NCBI GenBank assembly: GCA_016284875.1 | Contig: JAEEPS010000020.1 | Coordinates: forward strand, 1-44,326 | Direction of reading: 5' to 3' | Length of the DNA stretch: 44,326 nucleotides | Origin: Salinivirgaceae bacterium | GTDB lineage: Bacteria > Bacteroidota > Bacteroidia > Bacteroidales > SZUA-534 | Part shown: one piece after another, positions 25,247 to 33,739 of the stretch | Numbering within the stretch: position 1 is the first letter of the stretch | Layout of the letters: every line of letters starts with the position of its first letter | The notes under the pieces: generated by a model | Database searches by the model: none | What the model was told of the DNA's origin: nothing | What the model saw: the letters and a program-made list of their open reading frames with translations, nothing else | Translations under genes and position numbers: made by a program

Positions 25247-25255
25247 ATAACCAGT

Positions 25256-25286
25256 TTTGCAATTCAAACACTTGCATATATTTTTG
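25256..25286 (+). promoter_or_regulatory. Bacteroidota-type promoter of the metal-acquisition operon
   Basis: TTTG at 25256-25259, a 19-bp spacer and TATTTTTG at 25279-25286 make the best TTTG-N19-TAnnTTTG match in the window. Transcription would start near 25293, just ahead of the ATG at 25296, giving a nearly leaderless message and ruling out a longer frame beginning at 25257. Confidence 0.65.
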
Positions 25287-25295
25287 CGACTTGAG

Positions 25296-25637
25296 ATGAA
25301 GACAAAGCAAAAAATAATAGCGTTGGTGTTGCTGTCGGTTTTTCTGACACGCATTGCCGTGCTTGCGGTTCACACCCACGAGCCTGTCTATCATGCTGAT
25401 TATGAGTGTGAACAGTGCGCGCACCACGCTTGTCATTCGGGCCATTTGACTGAATTGCAACTGGCCAACAGCGAGTGTCTTCTTTGCCAATTGTGCCAAT
25501 TGCCTTTTGCAATGGCGTTGGCTTTATCCACTGCATCATTCTTATTACTAACAAGATACATTAGCGTTGCTGAATGCAGGATTATTCCTTGCAATCGGCC
25601 AAACTGCATTCGCGGACGCGCCCCACCTTTGATGTAA
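25296..25637 (+). CDS. Small Cys/His-rich membrane protein
   Basis: The 113-residue product (ATG 25296) has an N-terminal membrane or signal segment (about 5-24), then a Cys/His-dense region (HTHEPVYHADYECEQC, HHACHSGH, ECLLCQLC), a second hydrophobic segment (about 70-92) and a basic tail. The cluster of about six Cys and seven His within 40 residues on the outer side of the first segment suggests metal binding. It directly precedes a ZnuD-like TonB receptor and His-rich lipoproteins, which points to zinc or another transition metal, by inference. I recognise no named family with certainty; DUF2946-like proteins have a comparable layout. Confidence 0.72.
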   Translation: MKTKQKIIALVLLSVFLTRIAVLAVHTHEPVYHADYECEQCAHHACHSGHLTELQLANSECLLCQLCQLPFAMALALSTASFLLLTRYISVAECRIIPCNRPNCIRGRAPPLM

Positions 25638-25675
25638 GCACTCATTTTTTTTAATTCATTGTCAGCAAGATGCAG

Positions 25676-25699
25676 ACGCATGATGCTAATATTATGCGT
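25676..25699. promoter_or_regulatory. Inverted repeat upstream of the TonB receptor gene
   Basis: ACGCAT (25676-25681) and ATGCGT (25694-25699) are perfect inverted arms separated by 12 AT-rich bases, 50 bp upstream of the receptor start. It could be a binding site for a metal-responsive regulator or an RNA hairpin; it does not clearly match a known Zur box. Confidence 0.3.
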
Positions 25700-25749
25700 G
25701 GCTGTATAACTGTCTGGCAAGCGTAGTGTTTACATCAAAATTATTCTAA

Positions 25750-27831
25750 ATGACACATTTTATGGCTGTTGCGGCCGTGCTTTGCGCGCTGACCGACACA
25801 GTAATCGATATTGACGAAGTAACCGTATCGGACCACGCCGTGCGGGCTGCACAAACCCACACGTCGCTGACCGCGATGCAGGTGAGCCGCGACTATCTGC
25901 AACAGAACTTCTCGGGCAGCCTGATGCAGTCGCTGCAAGGCATTCCAGGCGTAAAGGCGATGAGCATCGGGTCGGGGCAGTCGAAGCCGACAATCCGCGG
26001 ACTCGGTTTCAACAGGATGGTGGTGGCCGAAGACGGCATTAAACACGAAGGGCAGCAGTGGGGCGACGACCATGGCCTTGAGATTGACCAGTTTGCCGTT
26101 GACCGCGTTGAAGTGATTAAAGGTCCTGCGGCCTTGCTTTACGGCAGCGATGCCATTGGTGGTGTTATATGCCTTTATACCAACCATATACCCACCGATA
26201 GCGTGAGCGGTGCGGTACAGGTTTTTGGTCGCTCGAACAATGGACAGTTGGGGGCGTCAGCAAAAATCGGGCTGCGCCGAAGCAGTTTCTTTTTCCGCGC
26301 CAACATCACGGCCATCAACTACGGCGACTACAAGATTCCTGCCGACAGCATTCAGTACTACTCATACTACATCAAACTGAAAGACAGCAGATTGCGTAAT
26401 ACGGCGGGGCTTGAGCGCGATGGCAGTCTGATGGTGGGCTATGCGGGATATAATTTCCACGCCGACCTGCGCGTGTCGGATTCCTACTCGAAAAGTGGAT
26501 TTTTCGCCAATGCCCACGGGCTTGAGGTGCGGTTGTCCGACATCGACTATGACCGTTCAACGCGCGACATCGACCTTCCGCATCAGTGGGTGAACCATCT
26601 TAAAGTGCTGAGCCACAGCAGTTGGCGGAACGATGTTGTATCGGTTGATGCGTCGCTTGCCTATCAGCAGAACAGGCGCGAGGAATGCTCGGAACCGGTG
26701 TCGCACGGCTATATGCCGACACCCAGCGACGAGATGGAACGCCACTTCGACAAGAGCACCTACACGGCCAACATCGGACTGAAAATGTCGCTCGGGCGGC
26801 ATAGTCTGAACGGCGGTATAAATGCTGAATATCAGCATAATAGACGCTCGGGATGGGGCTTTATAATTCCCGATTTCGAAACAGGAAGTTTGGGCGCGTA
26901 TCTGCTTGACAAGTACGAACCGTCTGACAACCTGAAACTTAATGCAGGCCTGCGTTTCGACCATGCGCAAACGCACATCCACAGTTACAACGATTGGTAC
27001 AAGACGCCCGTTGGCACCGATTCGGTCTATAAGCAGCGCTCAACCGACATCGACTTGACATTCAGCAATTTGACATGGTCGGTTGGTGCGGTTTACAGTG
27101 CGGGTGCGTGGCTGATGAAGGCCAACGTGGGCAAGAGTTTCCGCATTCCGATTCCGAAAGAGTTGGGCGCTGACGGCATCAACTATCACATTTTCCGTTA
27201 CGAGCGCGGCAATGCCGAACTCAACCCCGAAGTGTCATACCAGTTGGATTTAAGTGTTTATAGGTCAGGCAAATTGCTAACGGTTCAAGTTGAGCCGTAT
27301 GTGAATTATTTTCCGAACTATATCTATCTGAATCCGACGGCGCAATACGAGGAAGGGTTGCAACTCTACCACTACACGCAGGCCGAAGTGTTACGTTATG
27401 GCATTGAGTGTCAGGCTGATTACAAGATTACGCGACACTTTGAAGCCGAACTGAAGGGCGAGTATCTCTATGCCGAACAGTTGTCGGGCGCGAAAAAGGG
27501 TTATACGCTGCCGTTCTCAACACCGTGGTCGGCCGATGCGGGGCTGAAATACAGCCACAAACGCCACGGCGAGGGAAGCATCGGACTGAACGTGCATTTT
27601 GTCGGAAAACAGGATAATATCGTTCCGCCAGAAAAGCCCACCGACGGCTATTGGACGCTCAACCTGACGGCAAACCACCGTTTCCGCTTGACGGGCAGCA
27701 GCATAAATGTGTCGCTTCACGCTGATAATCTGCTAAATAAGCGCTACTACGACCACACCAGTTACTACCGTCTGATTGACGTGCCTGAGGCAGGACGGAA
27801 TTTTGCGGTTATGGTTGGTTGGGAATTTTGA
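25750..27831 (+). CDS. TonB-dependent receptor, ZnuD-like (putative metal receptor)
   Basis: The 693-residue outer-membrane receptor has a short signal region (1-16), a plug domain (about 20-150: SLQGIPGVKAMSIG, RGLGFNRMVVAEDGI, RVEVIKGPAALLYGSDAIGGVI) and a barrel ending in an aromatic residue (VGWEF). Unlike the other two receptors here it lacks a CarboxypepD_reg domain, so it resembles classical siderophore or metal receptors. Size, the plug histidines (HEGQQWGDDHG) and the neighbouring Cys/His-rich and His-rich DUF4625 proteins support a ZnuD-like zinc receptor. Alternatives such as another metal or a chelate cannot be excluded. The first gene of the operon lies 112 bp upstream. Confidence 0.88.
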   Translation: MTHFMAVAAVLCALTDTVIDIDEVTVSDHAVRAAQTHTSLTAMQVSRDYLQQNFSGSLMQSLQGIPGVKAMSIGSGQSKPTIRGLGFNRMVVAEDGIKHEGQQWGDDHGLEIDQFAVDRVEVIKGPAALLYGSDAIGGVICLYTNHIPTDSVSGAVQVFGRSNNGQLGASAKIGLRRSSFFFRANITAINYGDYKIPADSIQYYSYYIKLKDSRLRNTAGLERDGSLMVGYAGYNFHADLRVSDSYSKSGFFANAHGLEVRLSDIDYDRSTRDIDLPHQWVNHLKVLSHSSWRNDVVSVDASLAYQQNRREECSEPVSHGYMPTPSDEMERHFDKSTYTANIGLKMSLGRHSLNGGINAEYQHNRRSGWGFIIPDFETGSLGAYLLDKYEPSDNLKLNAGLRFDHAQTHIHSYNDWYKTPVGTDSVYKQRSTDIDLTFSNLTWSVGAVYSAGAWLMKANVGKSFRIPIPKELGADGINYHIFRYERGNAELNPEVSYQLDLSVYRSGKLLTVQVEPYVNYFPNYIYLNPTAQYEEGLQLYHYTQAEVLRYGIECQADYKITRHFEAELKGEYLYAEQLSGAKKGYTLPFSTPWSADAGLKYSHKRHGEGSIGLNVHFVGKQDNIVPPEKPTDGYWTLNLTANHRFRLTGSSINVSLHADNLLNKRYYDHTSYYRLIDVPEAGRNFAVMVGWEF

Positions 27832-27924
27832 ATGTATGCACTAACACAAACTAAAAACACAAACACTAACTGAAAATGGAAAACAAAACAACCTTAAATG
27901 TTTAATAAATAAAAATTTACAATA

Positions 27925-28389
27925 ATGAAAAAGATATTTAATATGAGCCTTATCGCGGCTCTCGTAACTGTGGCATTTTTATTTGCATCGTGCAACAAAG
28001 ATGACGAAACACCAGAAAAACCGACAATTACGCTAACCGAAGTGGGACACGACAACAGCCGTCACGCCCATCCGGGTCACGACCTGCACCTTGAAGCCGA
28101 CGTTTTGGCCGAAGGCTTGATCAGCCGAATCGACATCGAGATACATCAGGAAGAAGGAAGCGGTTTTGAAATCGAAAAATCGTTTACCGATGGTAAATAC
28201 ATAGGTGTCAAGAATATAGAGTTTCATGAGCATATCGATATTCCTGCCGATGCGCCTATGGGCGAATATCACCTTCACTTCACGGTTACCGACAAGGAAG
28301 GCCAGCAAACGACGGCCGAATGCCACATCGAAATTGTTGAGGATGACGATGATAATGATGACGAACACGAACATTCACATAATGAATAA
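27925..28389 (+). CDS. DUF4625 lipoprotein, His-rich
   Basis: The 154-residue protein has a lipoprotein signal ending FASC (Cys23) and one Ig-like DUF4625 domain (VGHDNSRHAHPGHDLHLEADVLAEG, then the IDIPADAPMGEYHLHFTVTDKEGQ repeat strand). It ends in an acidic, His-containing tail (DDDDNDDEHEHSHNE). The HAHPGHDLH cluster and the tail are likely metal-binding. It lies 93 bp after the ZnuD-like receptor and 3 bp before a second DUF4625 gene. A periplasmic or surface metal-scavenging role is inferred. Confidence 0.83.
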   Translation: MKKIFNMSLIAALVTVAFLFASCNKDDETPEKPTITLTEVGHDNSRHAHPGHDLHLEADVLAEGLISRIDIEIHQEEGSGFEIEKSFTDGKYIGVKNIEFHEHIDIPADAPMGEYHLHFTVTDKEGQQTTAECHIEIVEDDDDNDDEHEHSHNE

Positions 28390-28392
28390 AAG

Positions 28393-28860
28393 ATGAAAAA
28401 AAGCATTTTTTCAGCGTTTCTGCTGTGCGCACTCTGTGCGTGCAGCAGTTCCGACAAAGCGGAAGATATGACAATGCCAGAAATCAGCGCCGATGGTGTT
28501 GATGCTTGTCCTATTGATTGTCAGCGGTTTAAGCGTAGTAGTGTAATTGCTTTCCACTATCAGTTTTCCGACAATGTTGAGTTGGGTGGCTATAACATTG
28601 AGGTTCACAACAATTTCGACCACCATACCCACAGCACATCGGCGGCCGAATGCGAAATTGAAACCGAAAAAAAGCCAGTGAATCCGTGGGTGTTCAACAG
28701 CGATTTTGACATTCCCGAAGGCTTGCGAACTTACACGGCAGTCATCAACATCGACATTCCTGCCGACATCGACCCAGGTGATTACCACTTTATGGTCCGA
28801 CTGACAGACCAGGCTGGTTGGCAGCAACTGAAATCGATGGCTATCAGGATTGAAGAGTAA
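28393..28860 (+). CDS. Second DUF4625 lipoprotein
   Basis: The 155-residue product has a lipoprotein signal (MKKSIFSAFLLCALCAC) and a DUF4625-type domain with IDIPADIDPGDYHFMVRLTDQAG, paralogous to IDIPADAPMGEYHLHFTVTDKEG of the preceding protein. It contains two extra cysteines near the mature N-terminus (CPIDC) and a HNNFDHHTHS histidine cluster. It starts 3 bp after the preceding stop, so the two are translated from one message, and a terminator follows the stop. Confidence 0.83.
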   Translation: MKKSIFSAFLLCALCACSSSDKAEDMTMPEISADGVDACPIDCQRFKRSSVIAFHYQFSDNVELGGYNIEVHNNFDHHTHSTSAAECEIETEKKPVNPWVFNSDFDIPEGLRTYTAVINIDIPADIDPGDYHFMVRLTDQAGWQQLKSMAIRIEE

Positions 28861-28866
28861 ATCCGT

Positions 28867-28914
28867 GCGTAGGGTACGTTGGCCGCTTGACCGACAGTGC
28901 CTTACGCTTTTTTT
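28867..28914 (+). terminator. Intrinsic terminator of the metal-acquisition operon
   Basis: An 11-bp stem (28867-28877 with 28897-28907, two G-T pairs) is followed directly by seven T, 7 bp after the stop of the second DUF4625 gene. Confidence 0.82.
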
Positions 28915-28993
28915 ATCTCTACGCAAAAACGTTGCATCTAAACTTCCCGGCTTTCCATTTATTTATGTACTTTAGCGCCGCAAATCTCGAAGT

Positions 28994-30424
28994 ATGAAAA
29001 AAGCGTTGATAATAGTTATCGTGTTGAACATCTTGCGGTTAGCGTTTATGCCGTTTATCGGGCTGACGCCGCAGGAATCTTACTTCGCCTATTATGCCGA
29101 CCACCTTTCGCTATCGTACTACGACCATCCGCCGCTGGTGGGCTACACCATCTGGCTGTTTATGAGCGTGTTCGGTCACAATATGTTCGCTGTCAAATTT
29201 GCGTCGTTTCTGATAACGCTGCTGGCGCAACTGGCATTTTTTGCGCTGGCGTCGCAGGTGTTGCGCAGCGACCGTAAATACTTGGCCTGGATCATTTTCT
29301 GCACGTCGATGCTTGTAACATCGCTCTCACTGCAGAATTGTCCCGACGTGGTGCTGACGCTCTTCTGGACGCTCTCAATCTGGGCACTCTATCGCGCAAT
29401 CTTCAACGGCGAGAACCGCTTTTGGATTTACGCAGGACTCTTTATGGGACTGGCATTCGACAGCAAATTCCCAGCCGTCGGGCTGCCCGCTGGACTATTG
29501 CTTTTCCTGCTCTTCTCGGGGCGCTACCGTCATTTGCTTGCAAAGCCGTGGCCCTACATCGCGATAGGCATAATGGTGCTTCTGGCCTTGCCGGTGCTCA
29601 TCTGGAACGCACAAAACGATTTTGTTTCGTTCCGGCTAAGTTCAGTGCTTCGCGCTGAGCCGTTCGACAGCGATACCCCACAAAATATCTTCCAATTTAT
29701 TCTGTCACAGATAATTATACTAATGCCCGTGTTGTTTGTCGGGTTGTGGTGGCTGTTCGGCAAATACTTGTGGCGAATCGTTACGAAACCAAACCAGACC
29801 AACCCTGAGATATGGTTCCTGTTCTGCTTCTTTATGCCAATTTTCATGGGTGTCTACCTTGTGTCGATTTTCGGCGAAGTCAAATACAACTGGCTGATAC
29901 CTACTTATATAAGCGGCATTGTACTGATGGCGCGATTCATTAAAATGCGCTGGCAGAAATGGCACTGGATTTCGACATCTGTGCTCTATGCCGTATGCAT
30001 ATATTATATTGTGCTGGCGCCGCAATCGGCTTTTGTAAAATACGATTTGGGATTGGATTCCAAACAGTTGGCTGACGAAGTGGCCGAAATCCACGCTGCC
30101 AATCCAGGCACGTTCGTTTTTGCTACCGACGGCTACAAAACGGCTTCGAAAATCAGTTTCTACAGCACCGACACCATCTACGGCCCGCAGATTATCGACC
30201 AAACGCCTTATCATTTCGGCTATGTTGGACTTGATACAAAGCAACTTACTGGCAAAGACGGCATTCTGGTGAAACCGCGCCTGAACAGCAGCACGCCGTT
30301 CCACCTGATTGTGCCATATTTCAGCGAAGTGAAGAAGGTGAGAAGCATCAAAGTGGCTGGCCTGCCTGCCTACGATGTGTTCTACTGCGTTGGTTATAAG
30401 GGTGTTGCGCCGAATAACGATTGA
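28994..30424 (+). CDS. GT39/ArnT-like integral membrane glycosyltransferase
   Basis: The 476-residue polytopic protein has about 10-11 membrane segments, then a soluble C-terminal domain (from about 350). The first external loop holds the PMT_2/GT39 signature (Glu28 in TPQESYFAYYADHLSLSYYDHPPL), as in ArnT-type enzymes that move a sugar from a polyprenyl-phosphate carrier to lipid A, protein or another acceptor. The acceptor cannot be deduced. A second conserved acidic region lies near NCPDVVLTLFWT. It stands between the metal operon terminator and the sulfhydrylase gene. A TACTTTAG (28968-28975) 19 bp upstream is a near match to the -7 consensus. Confidence 0.86.
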   Translation: MKKALIIVIVLNILRLAFMPFIGLTPQESYFAYYADHLSLSYYDHPPLVGYTIWLFMSVFGHNMFAVKFASFLITLLAQLAFFALASQVLRSDRKYLAWIIFCTSMLVTSLSLQNCPDVVLTLFWTLSIWALYRAIFNGENRFWIYAGLFMGLAFDSKFPAVGLPAGLLLFLLFSGRYRHLLAKPWPYIAIGIMVLLALPVLIWNAQNDFVSFRLSSVLRAEPFDSDTPQNIFQFILSQIIILMPVLFVGLWWLFGKYLWRIVTKPNQTNPEIWFLFCFFMPIFMGVYLVSIFGEVKYNWLIPTYISGIVLMARFIKMRWQKWHWISTSVLYAVCIYYIVLAPQSAFVKYDLGLDSKQLADEVAEIHAANPGTFVFATDGYKTASKISFYSTDTIYGPQIIDQTPYHFGYVGLDTKQLTGKDGILVKPRLNSSTPFHLIVPYFSEVKKVRSIKVAGLPAYDVFYCVGYKGVAPNND

Positions 30425-30457
30425 TACAATAAATATCGAACTAAACATAAATTGATA

Positions 30458-31744
30458 ATGAATAAGAAACATAATCTGGGTACCATCTGCGTGCAAGAGG
30501 GATGGAAACCGAAAAAGGGCGAGCCGCGTGTGCTGCCCATCTATCAGAGCACAACTTTCAAATATGACAACACCGAGCAGATGGCCGACCTGTTCGACCT
30601 GAAGGCGTCGGGCTACTTCTACACCCGTCTGCAAAACCCCACAAACGACGCAGTAGCGGCAAAAATCTGCGCTCTTGAGGGCGGTGTGGCCGCAATGCTC
30701 ACATCGTCGGGTCAGGCGGCAAGTTTCTACGCCGTTTTCAACGTTTGCGAGGCTGGCGACCATTTTGTGTCATCATCGACCATCTACGGCGGAACATACA
30801 ACCTTTTTGCCGTGACAATGAAGAAGTTGGGCATCGAATGCACATTTGTCGACCCCGACGCTTCGGAAGAGGAAATCAGCAAGGCTTTCCGCCCTAACAC
30901 CAAATGCTTGTTCGGCGAAACCATCGCAAACCCGGTTTTGAGCGTGCTCGACATCGAGAAATTCGCCCACATCGCCCACTCGCACGGCGTTCCATTGATT
31001 GTTGACAACACTTTCCCAACGCCAATCAACTGCCGTCCGTTTGAGTTCGGCTGCGACATTGTGACACATGCCACCACCAAATATATGGACGGCCACGCAA
31101 CCAACGTAGGCGGCTGCATTGTTGATAGCGGCAACTTCGACTGGGAAGCCCACAAGGACAAGTTCCCTGGCCTGACCGAACCCGACCCGTCGTACCACGG
31201 ACTTGCCTACAGCAAGGCTTTCGGCAAGGGTGCCTACATCACCAAAGCCACTGCACAACTGATGCGCGACCTAGGTTCGATTCAGTCACCGCAGAACGCG
31301 TTCCTACTGAATCTGGGACTTGAGACTCTGCACGTTCGTATGCCGCGCCACTGCGCAAACGCACAGGCTGTGGCCGAATATCTTGAGAAGAACCCGAAAG
31401 TGGCATGGGTCAACTATTCGGGCTTGAAGTCGAGTCCGTATTACGCTCTGGCACAGAAGCAGTTCACCAACGGCCAGTCGTGCGGCGTAGTAACCTTCGG
31501 GGTTAAGGGCGGCCGTGAGAAGGCCATCACCTTTATGGACAGTCTGAAACTGGCTTGCATTGTAACTCACGTGGCCGATGCCCGCACCTGCGTTCTGCAC
31601 CCAGCAAGCCACACTCACCGCCAACTCACCGACGAGCAACTGCTCGAGGCCGGCGTCAAACCCGACCTTATCCGTTTCTCGGTTGGTATTGAGGACATTG
31701 AGGACATCATTGCCGATTTGGAACAGGCTTTTGCGAAGATTTGA
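30458..31744 (+). CDS. O-acetylhomoserine sulfhydrylase / Cys-Met metabolism PLP enzyme
   Basis: This is a cytosolic PLP enzyme that most likely makes homocysteine from O-acetylhomoserine and sulfide in methionine synthesis. The 428 residues (ATG 30458; an upstream TTG is less likely) show RVLPIYQSTTFKYD near the N-terminus, YTRLQNPT, the phosphate-binding SSGQAA, VDNTF, and the PLP lysine Lys208 in THATTKYMDGHA. The C-terminus has HPASHTHRQLT and RFSVGIEDIEDIIADL. The long type with a GxxT NVGG pattern fits the MetY group rather than cystathionine gamma-synthase. It lies 33 bp after the glycosyltransferase gene, so cotranscription is possible. Confidence 0.92.
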   Translation: MNKKHNLGTICVQEGWKPKKGEPRVLPIYQSTTFKYDNTEQMADLFDLKASGYFYTRLQNPTNDAVAAKICALEGGVAAMLTSSGQAASFYAVFNVCEAGDHFVSSSTIYGGTYNLFAVTMKKLGIECTFVDPDASEEEISKAFRPNTKCLFGETIANPVLSVLDIEKFAHIAHSHGVPLIVDNTFPTPINCRPFEFGCDIVTHATTKYMDGHATNVGGCIVDSGNFDWEAHKDKFPGLTEPDPSYHGLAYSKAFGKGAYITKATAQLMRDLGSIQSPQNAFLLNLGLETLHVRMPRHCANAQAVAEYLEKNPKVAWVNYSGLKSSPYYALAQKQFTNGQSCGVVTFGVKGGREKAITFMDSLKLACIVTHVADARTCVLHPASHTHRQLTDEQLLEAGVKPDLIRFSVGIEDIEDIIADLEQAFAKI

Positions 31745-31808
31745 AATTAAACACGGGGAAATTTGTTCGAGCACTGATTTTATAATAAAACACCATAAAA
31801 TATTCATT

Positions 31809-32480
31809 ATGAAAGCATTAGCAACCATCGCAACAATTGCGGCTTTGGCAACATCTTTGTCAACCGCAGCGCAGACCGACCTTCCGGAATTCAACAAAAT
31901 CAAGGTTTACGGAAAGATGGAAGTGAGCATCAAATTCGGTCAGGAACAAAGCGTCACGGTGAAAACCGACGAGCAGTACAAGAAGGATATCAGCGTCGAG
32001 GTTGTCGATGGCCAGTTGCGTATTGGCGCGGGTTCTGTCGTTCCGCGCCAGACCAATGTGGTGGTAATTATCGGTTGCCCGAAACTCGATGCCGTTGAAT
32101 TAGGTGGCGGTGCCAAATGCTTCAACAGTGGCGCAATCACAACGCCTGTGCTTCACCTTGAGGCCGGAGCCGGAACCGAACTCGATTTTCTGGTTGAATC
32201 GGACTCTGTTGATTTGATGGTGGCTCGCGGCGGATTTGCACGATTGAGCGGAAAATCACGCGCCGTGCGGCTCAAGACATCGTCAGGCGGTTCGTATGCT
32301 GCTGACGAGATGGAAAACAGTGTTTTCTACGCCGAAATGGGTGGCGGCATTGCCCGCACCAAAACATCGGACAAGATTGTAGCCAACCTGGCCGCCAAAG
32401 CCACGCTGCTCTACACCGGCTCACCGAAAATAGAGAAGAAGGAAGGCTCAAAGGGCGAAATCAAGCCTGATGAGGAGTAG
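31809..32480 (+). CDS. DUF2807 (GIN domain) exported protein
   Basis: The start is taken at ATG 31809, giving a 223-residue product with a signal peptide ending STAAQ; a longer frame back to 31578 overlaps the preceding gene and is rejected. The mature protein has the beta-helical DUF2807 pattern (NKIKVYGKMEVSIKFGQEQSVTV, then repeated short strands VELGGGAKCF, LEAGAGTELD, LKTSSGGS). It has an acidic and Lys-rich C-terminus. These domains are common in Bacteroidota envelope proteins; the function is unknown. It lies 64 bp after the sulfhydrylase gene. Confidence 0.85.
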   Translation: MKALATIATIAALATSLSTAAQTDLPEFNKIKVYGKMEVSIKFGQEQSVTVKTDEQYKKDISVEVVDGQLRIGAGSVVPRQTNVVVIIGCPKLDAVELGGGAKCFNSGAITTPVLHLEAGAGTELDFLVESDSVDLMVARGGFARLSGKSRAVRLKTSSGGSYAADEMENSVFYAEMGGGIARTKTSDKIVANLAAKATLLYTGSPKIEKKEGSKGEIKPDEE

Positions 32481-32536
32481 TTTTTAAGTTATAAGTATTA
32501 AGTTTTTGAAGTTTTAAGTTTTTAAGGCATAAGTAG
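32481..32536. repeat. Low-complexity AAGTTTTT-type spacer
   Basis: Degenerate units such as TAAGTTATAAG, TTAAGTTTTTGAAG and TTTTAAGTTTTTAAG follow the DUF2807 gene. No gene or terminator is seen. The sequence resembles the spacer at 2761-2915 in character. Confidence 0.45.
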
Positions 32537-32619
32537 GGACGTCATATTATGGCGTCCACAAACGTAGGGACACACCGCGTGTGTCCGAAACAATGTAAGG
32601 ACGTCACAGTGTGGCGTCC
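32537..32619. repeat. Three REP-like palindromes in tandem
   Basis: Three hairpins share the arms GGAC...GTCC: 32537-32557, 32568-32586 (perfect GGACACAC/GTGTGTCC with a CGC loop) and 32599-32619. Each is preceded by (T)AGG or AAGG. The first and third are near copies (GGACGTCA...TGGCGTCC). They look like repetitive extragenic palindromes and do not carry T-tracts, so they are not terminators. Confidence 0.8.
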
Positions 32620-32666
32620 GCACTAATCGATTATTCGATTAATCAATTATCCGATTCACCAACAAA

Positions 32667-33281
32667 ATGGAAATAAAGTCTGCCGAATTTGTAATGAGCA
32701 ACACCGATTTTCGGAAGTGCCCGCCGCCGACAATGCCCGAATACGCATTTATCGGCCGCTCAAACGTGGGCAAAAGTTCGCTCATCAACATGCTGACTGG
32801 CAACCAGAAGTTAGCCAAAGTGTCGGGCAAACCGGGTAAAACACAGACTATCAATCATTTCATCATAAATAAGAACTGGTATCTGGTCGACCTTCCGGGA
32901 TATGGCTACGCGCAAACGGCCAAATCGGAGCGCCGCACGTGGCAGTCGTTCATTGGCGACTACATCCGCAACCGCGAGAATCTTTACTGCCTTTTCATCC
33001 TTGTCGACAGCCGCCACGAGCCGCTCGCTAACGACCTTGAGTTCATCCGCTGGGCTGGCACGCAAGGCATTCCAATCGCCATTGTTTTCACCAAAGCCGA
33101 CAAACTCTCGAAATCGGCACTAAACAGAAACACAGACATTTACAAACAACGTCTGCTCGAAGATTGGGAGGAGTTGCCGCCGTGCTTCATCACATCGTCG
33201 GAGAAGCGCGAAGGCCGCGATGAGATTCTGGATTTCATTGACGTAGCCAATTCTGGCGAGAATGCAGAAGACGCTGATTAG
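32667..33281 (+). CDS. engB: Ribosome biogenesis GTP-binding protein EngB (YihA/YsxC)
   Basis: EngB is a GTPase needed for assembly of the 50S subunit. The 204 residues contain [12 protein letters not shown] (G1, 30-37 core), the switch threonines in KPGKTQTIN (55-63), VDLPGYG (G3, 74-80), TKAD (G4, 142-145) and ITSSEK (G5). Length is normal. The N-terminal SAEFVMSN and the [10 protein letters not shown] context are typical of Bacteroidota EngB. It follows the REP-like palindromes and an AT-rich GATT-type repeat and is separated from the next gene by 128 bp. Confidence 0.96.
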   Translation: MEIKSAEFVMSNTDFRKCPPPTMPEYAFIGRSNVGKSSLINMLTGNQKLAKVSGKPGKTQTINHFIINKNWYLVDLPGYGYAQTAKSERRTWQSFIGDYIRNRENLYCLFILVDSRHEPLANDLEFIRWAGTQGIPIAIVFTKADKLSKSALNRNTDIYKQRLLEDWEELPPCFITSSEKREGRDEILDFIDVANSGENAEDAD

Positions 33282-33341
33282 ACTAATTGGCGCTGATTTC
33301 CAAGCCAAATTGAATCCTTTTTTTCAAATATGGCATTCATA

Positions 33342-33375
33342 TTTGCGCATATCGAGAAAAATTTTTATAAATTTG
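33342..33375 (+). promoter_or_regulatory. Candidate promoter of the DUF805 gene
   Basis: TTTG (33342-33345) and TAAATTTG (33368-33375) are separated by 22 bp, slightly long for the TTTG-N19-TAnnTTTG consensus. The start codon follows 35 bp later. Confidence 0.4.
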
Positions 33376-33409
33376 GTTTGATAATTTTTAACACTAAAAA
33401 TTTAACGCT

Positions 33410-33718
33410 ATGGTTAGTTTAATTAAAACTTTTTTCTCGAAATTCTTTGATTTTTCGGGGCGTACATCACGTAAGGACTTCTGGCTCACATGGTTGTGCC
33501 TTATTTTGTTAGGTATTGTAATTACAGTAATAACTGCATTAGTACCTGTGCTAGCTCTTATAACGTGGATTTATGGACTTATTATTCTCATCCCGAGTTT
33601 GGCAATGGGCGCACGCCGCTTGCGCGATGCAGGATTCTCGCCATGGTTGATGCTTCTGTTGCTCATTGGCATCGGTGGTTTAATTCTGATTATCCTCTGG
33701 ATTTTCCCGAAAAAATAA
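33410..33718 (+). CDS. DUF805 small membrane protein
   Basis: The 102-residue protein shows the DUF805 layout: a soluble start with FFDFSGRTSRKDFW (13-25), two membrane segments (about 27-48 and 52-65), the hallmark LAMGARRLRDAGFSPWL (64-80), and a final membrane segment (about 81-99). Function of the family is unknown. It has its own promoter-like region and terminator, so it appears monocistronic. Confidence 0.92.
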   Translation: MVSLIKTFFSKFFDFSGRTSRKDFWLTWLCLILLGIVITVITALVPVLALITWIYGLIILIPSLAMGARRLRDAGFSPWLMLLLLIGIGGLILIILWIFPKK

Positions 33719-33739
33719 CAGTCTTTCCGACTGAAAAAC

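Noticed and set aside
29720..30763. Minus-strand open frame of 347 codons
   Set aside because: It spans the end of the glycosyltransferase gene and the start of the sulfhydrylase gene on the other strand and has no recognisable domain.
31578..31808. Extended N-terminus of the DUF2807 protein
   Set aside because: It would overlap the end of the sulfhydrylase gene and bury a good signal peptide that begins at ATG 31809.
33287..33324. Terminator after engB
   Set aside because: TTGGC/GCCAA can pair, but the stem is only 5 bp and the T-run starts about 10 bp after it, so support is too weak.
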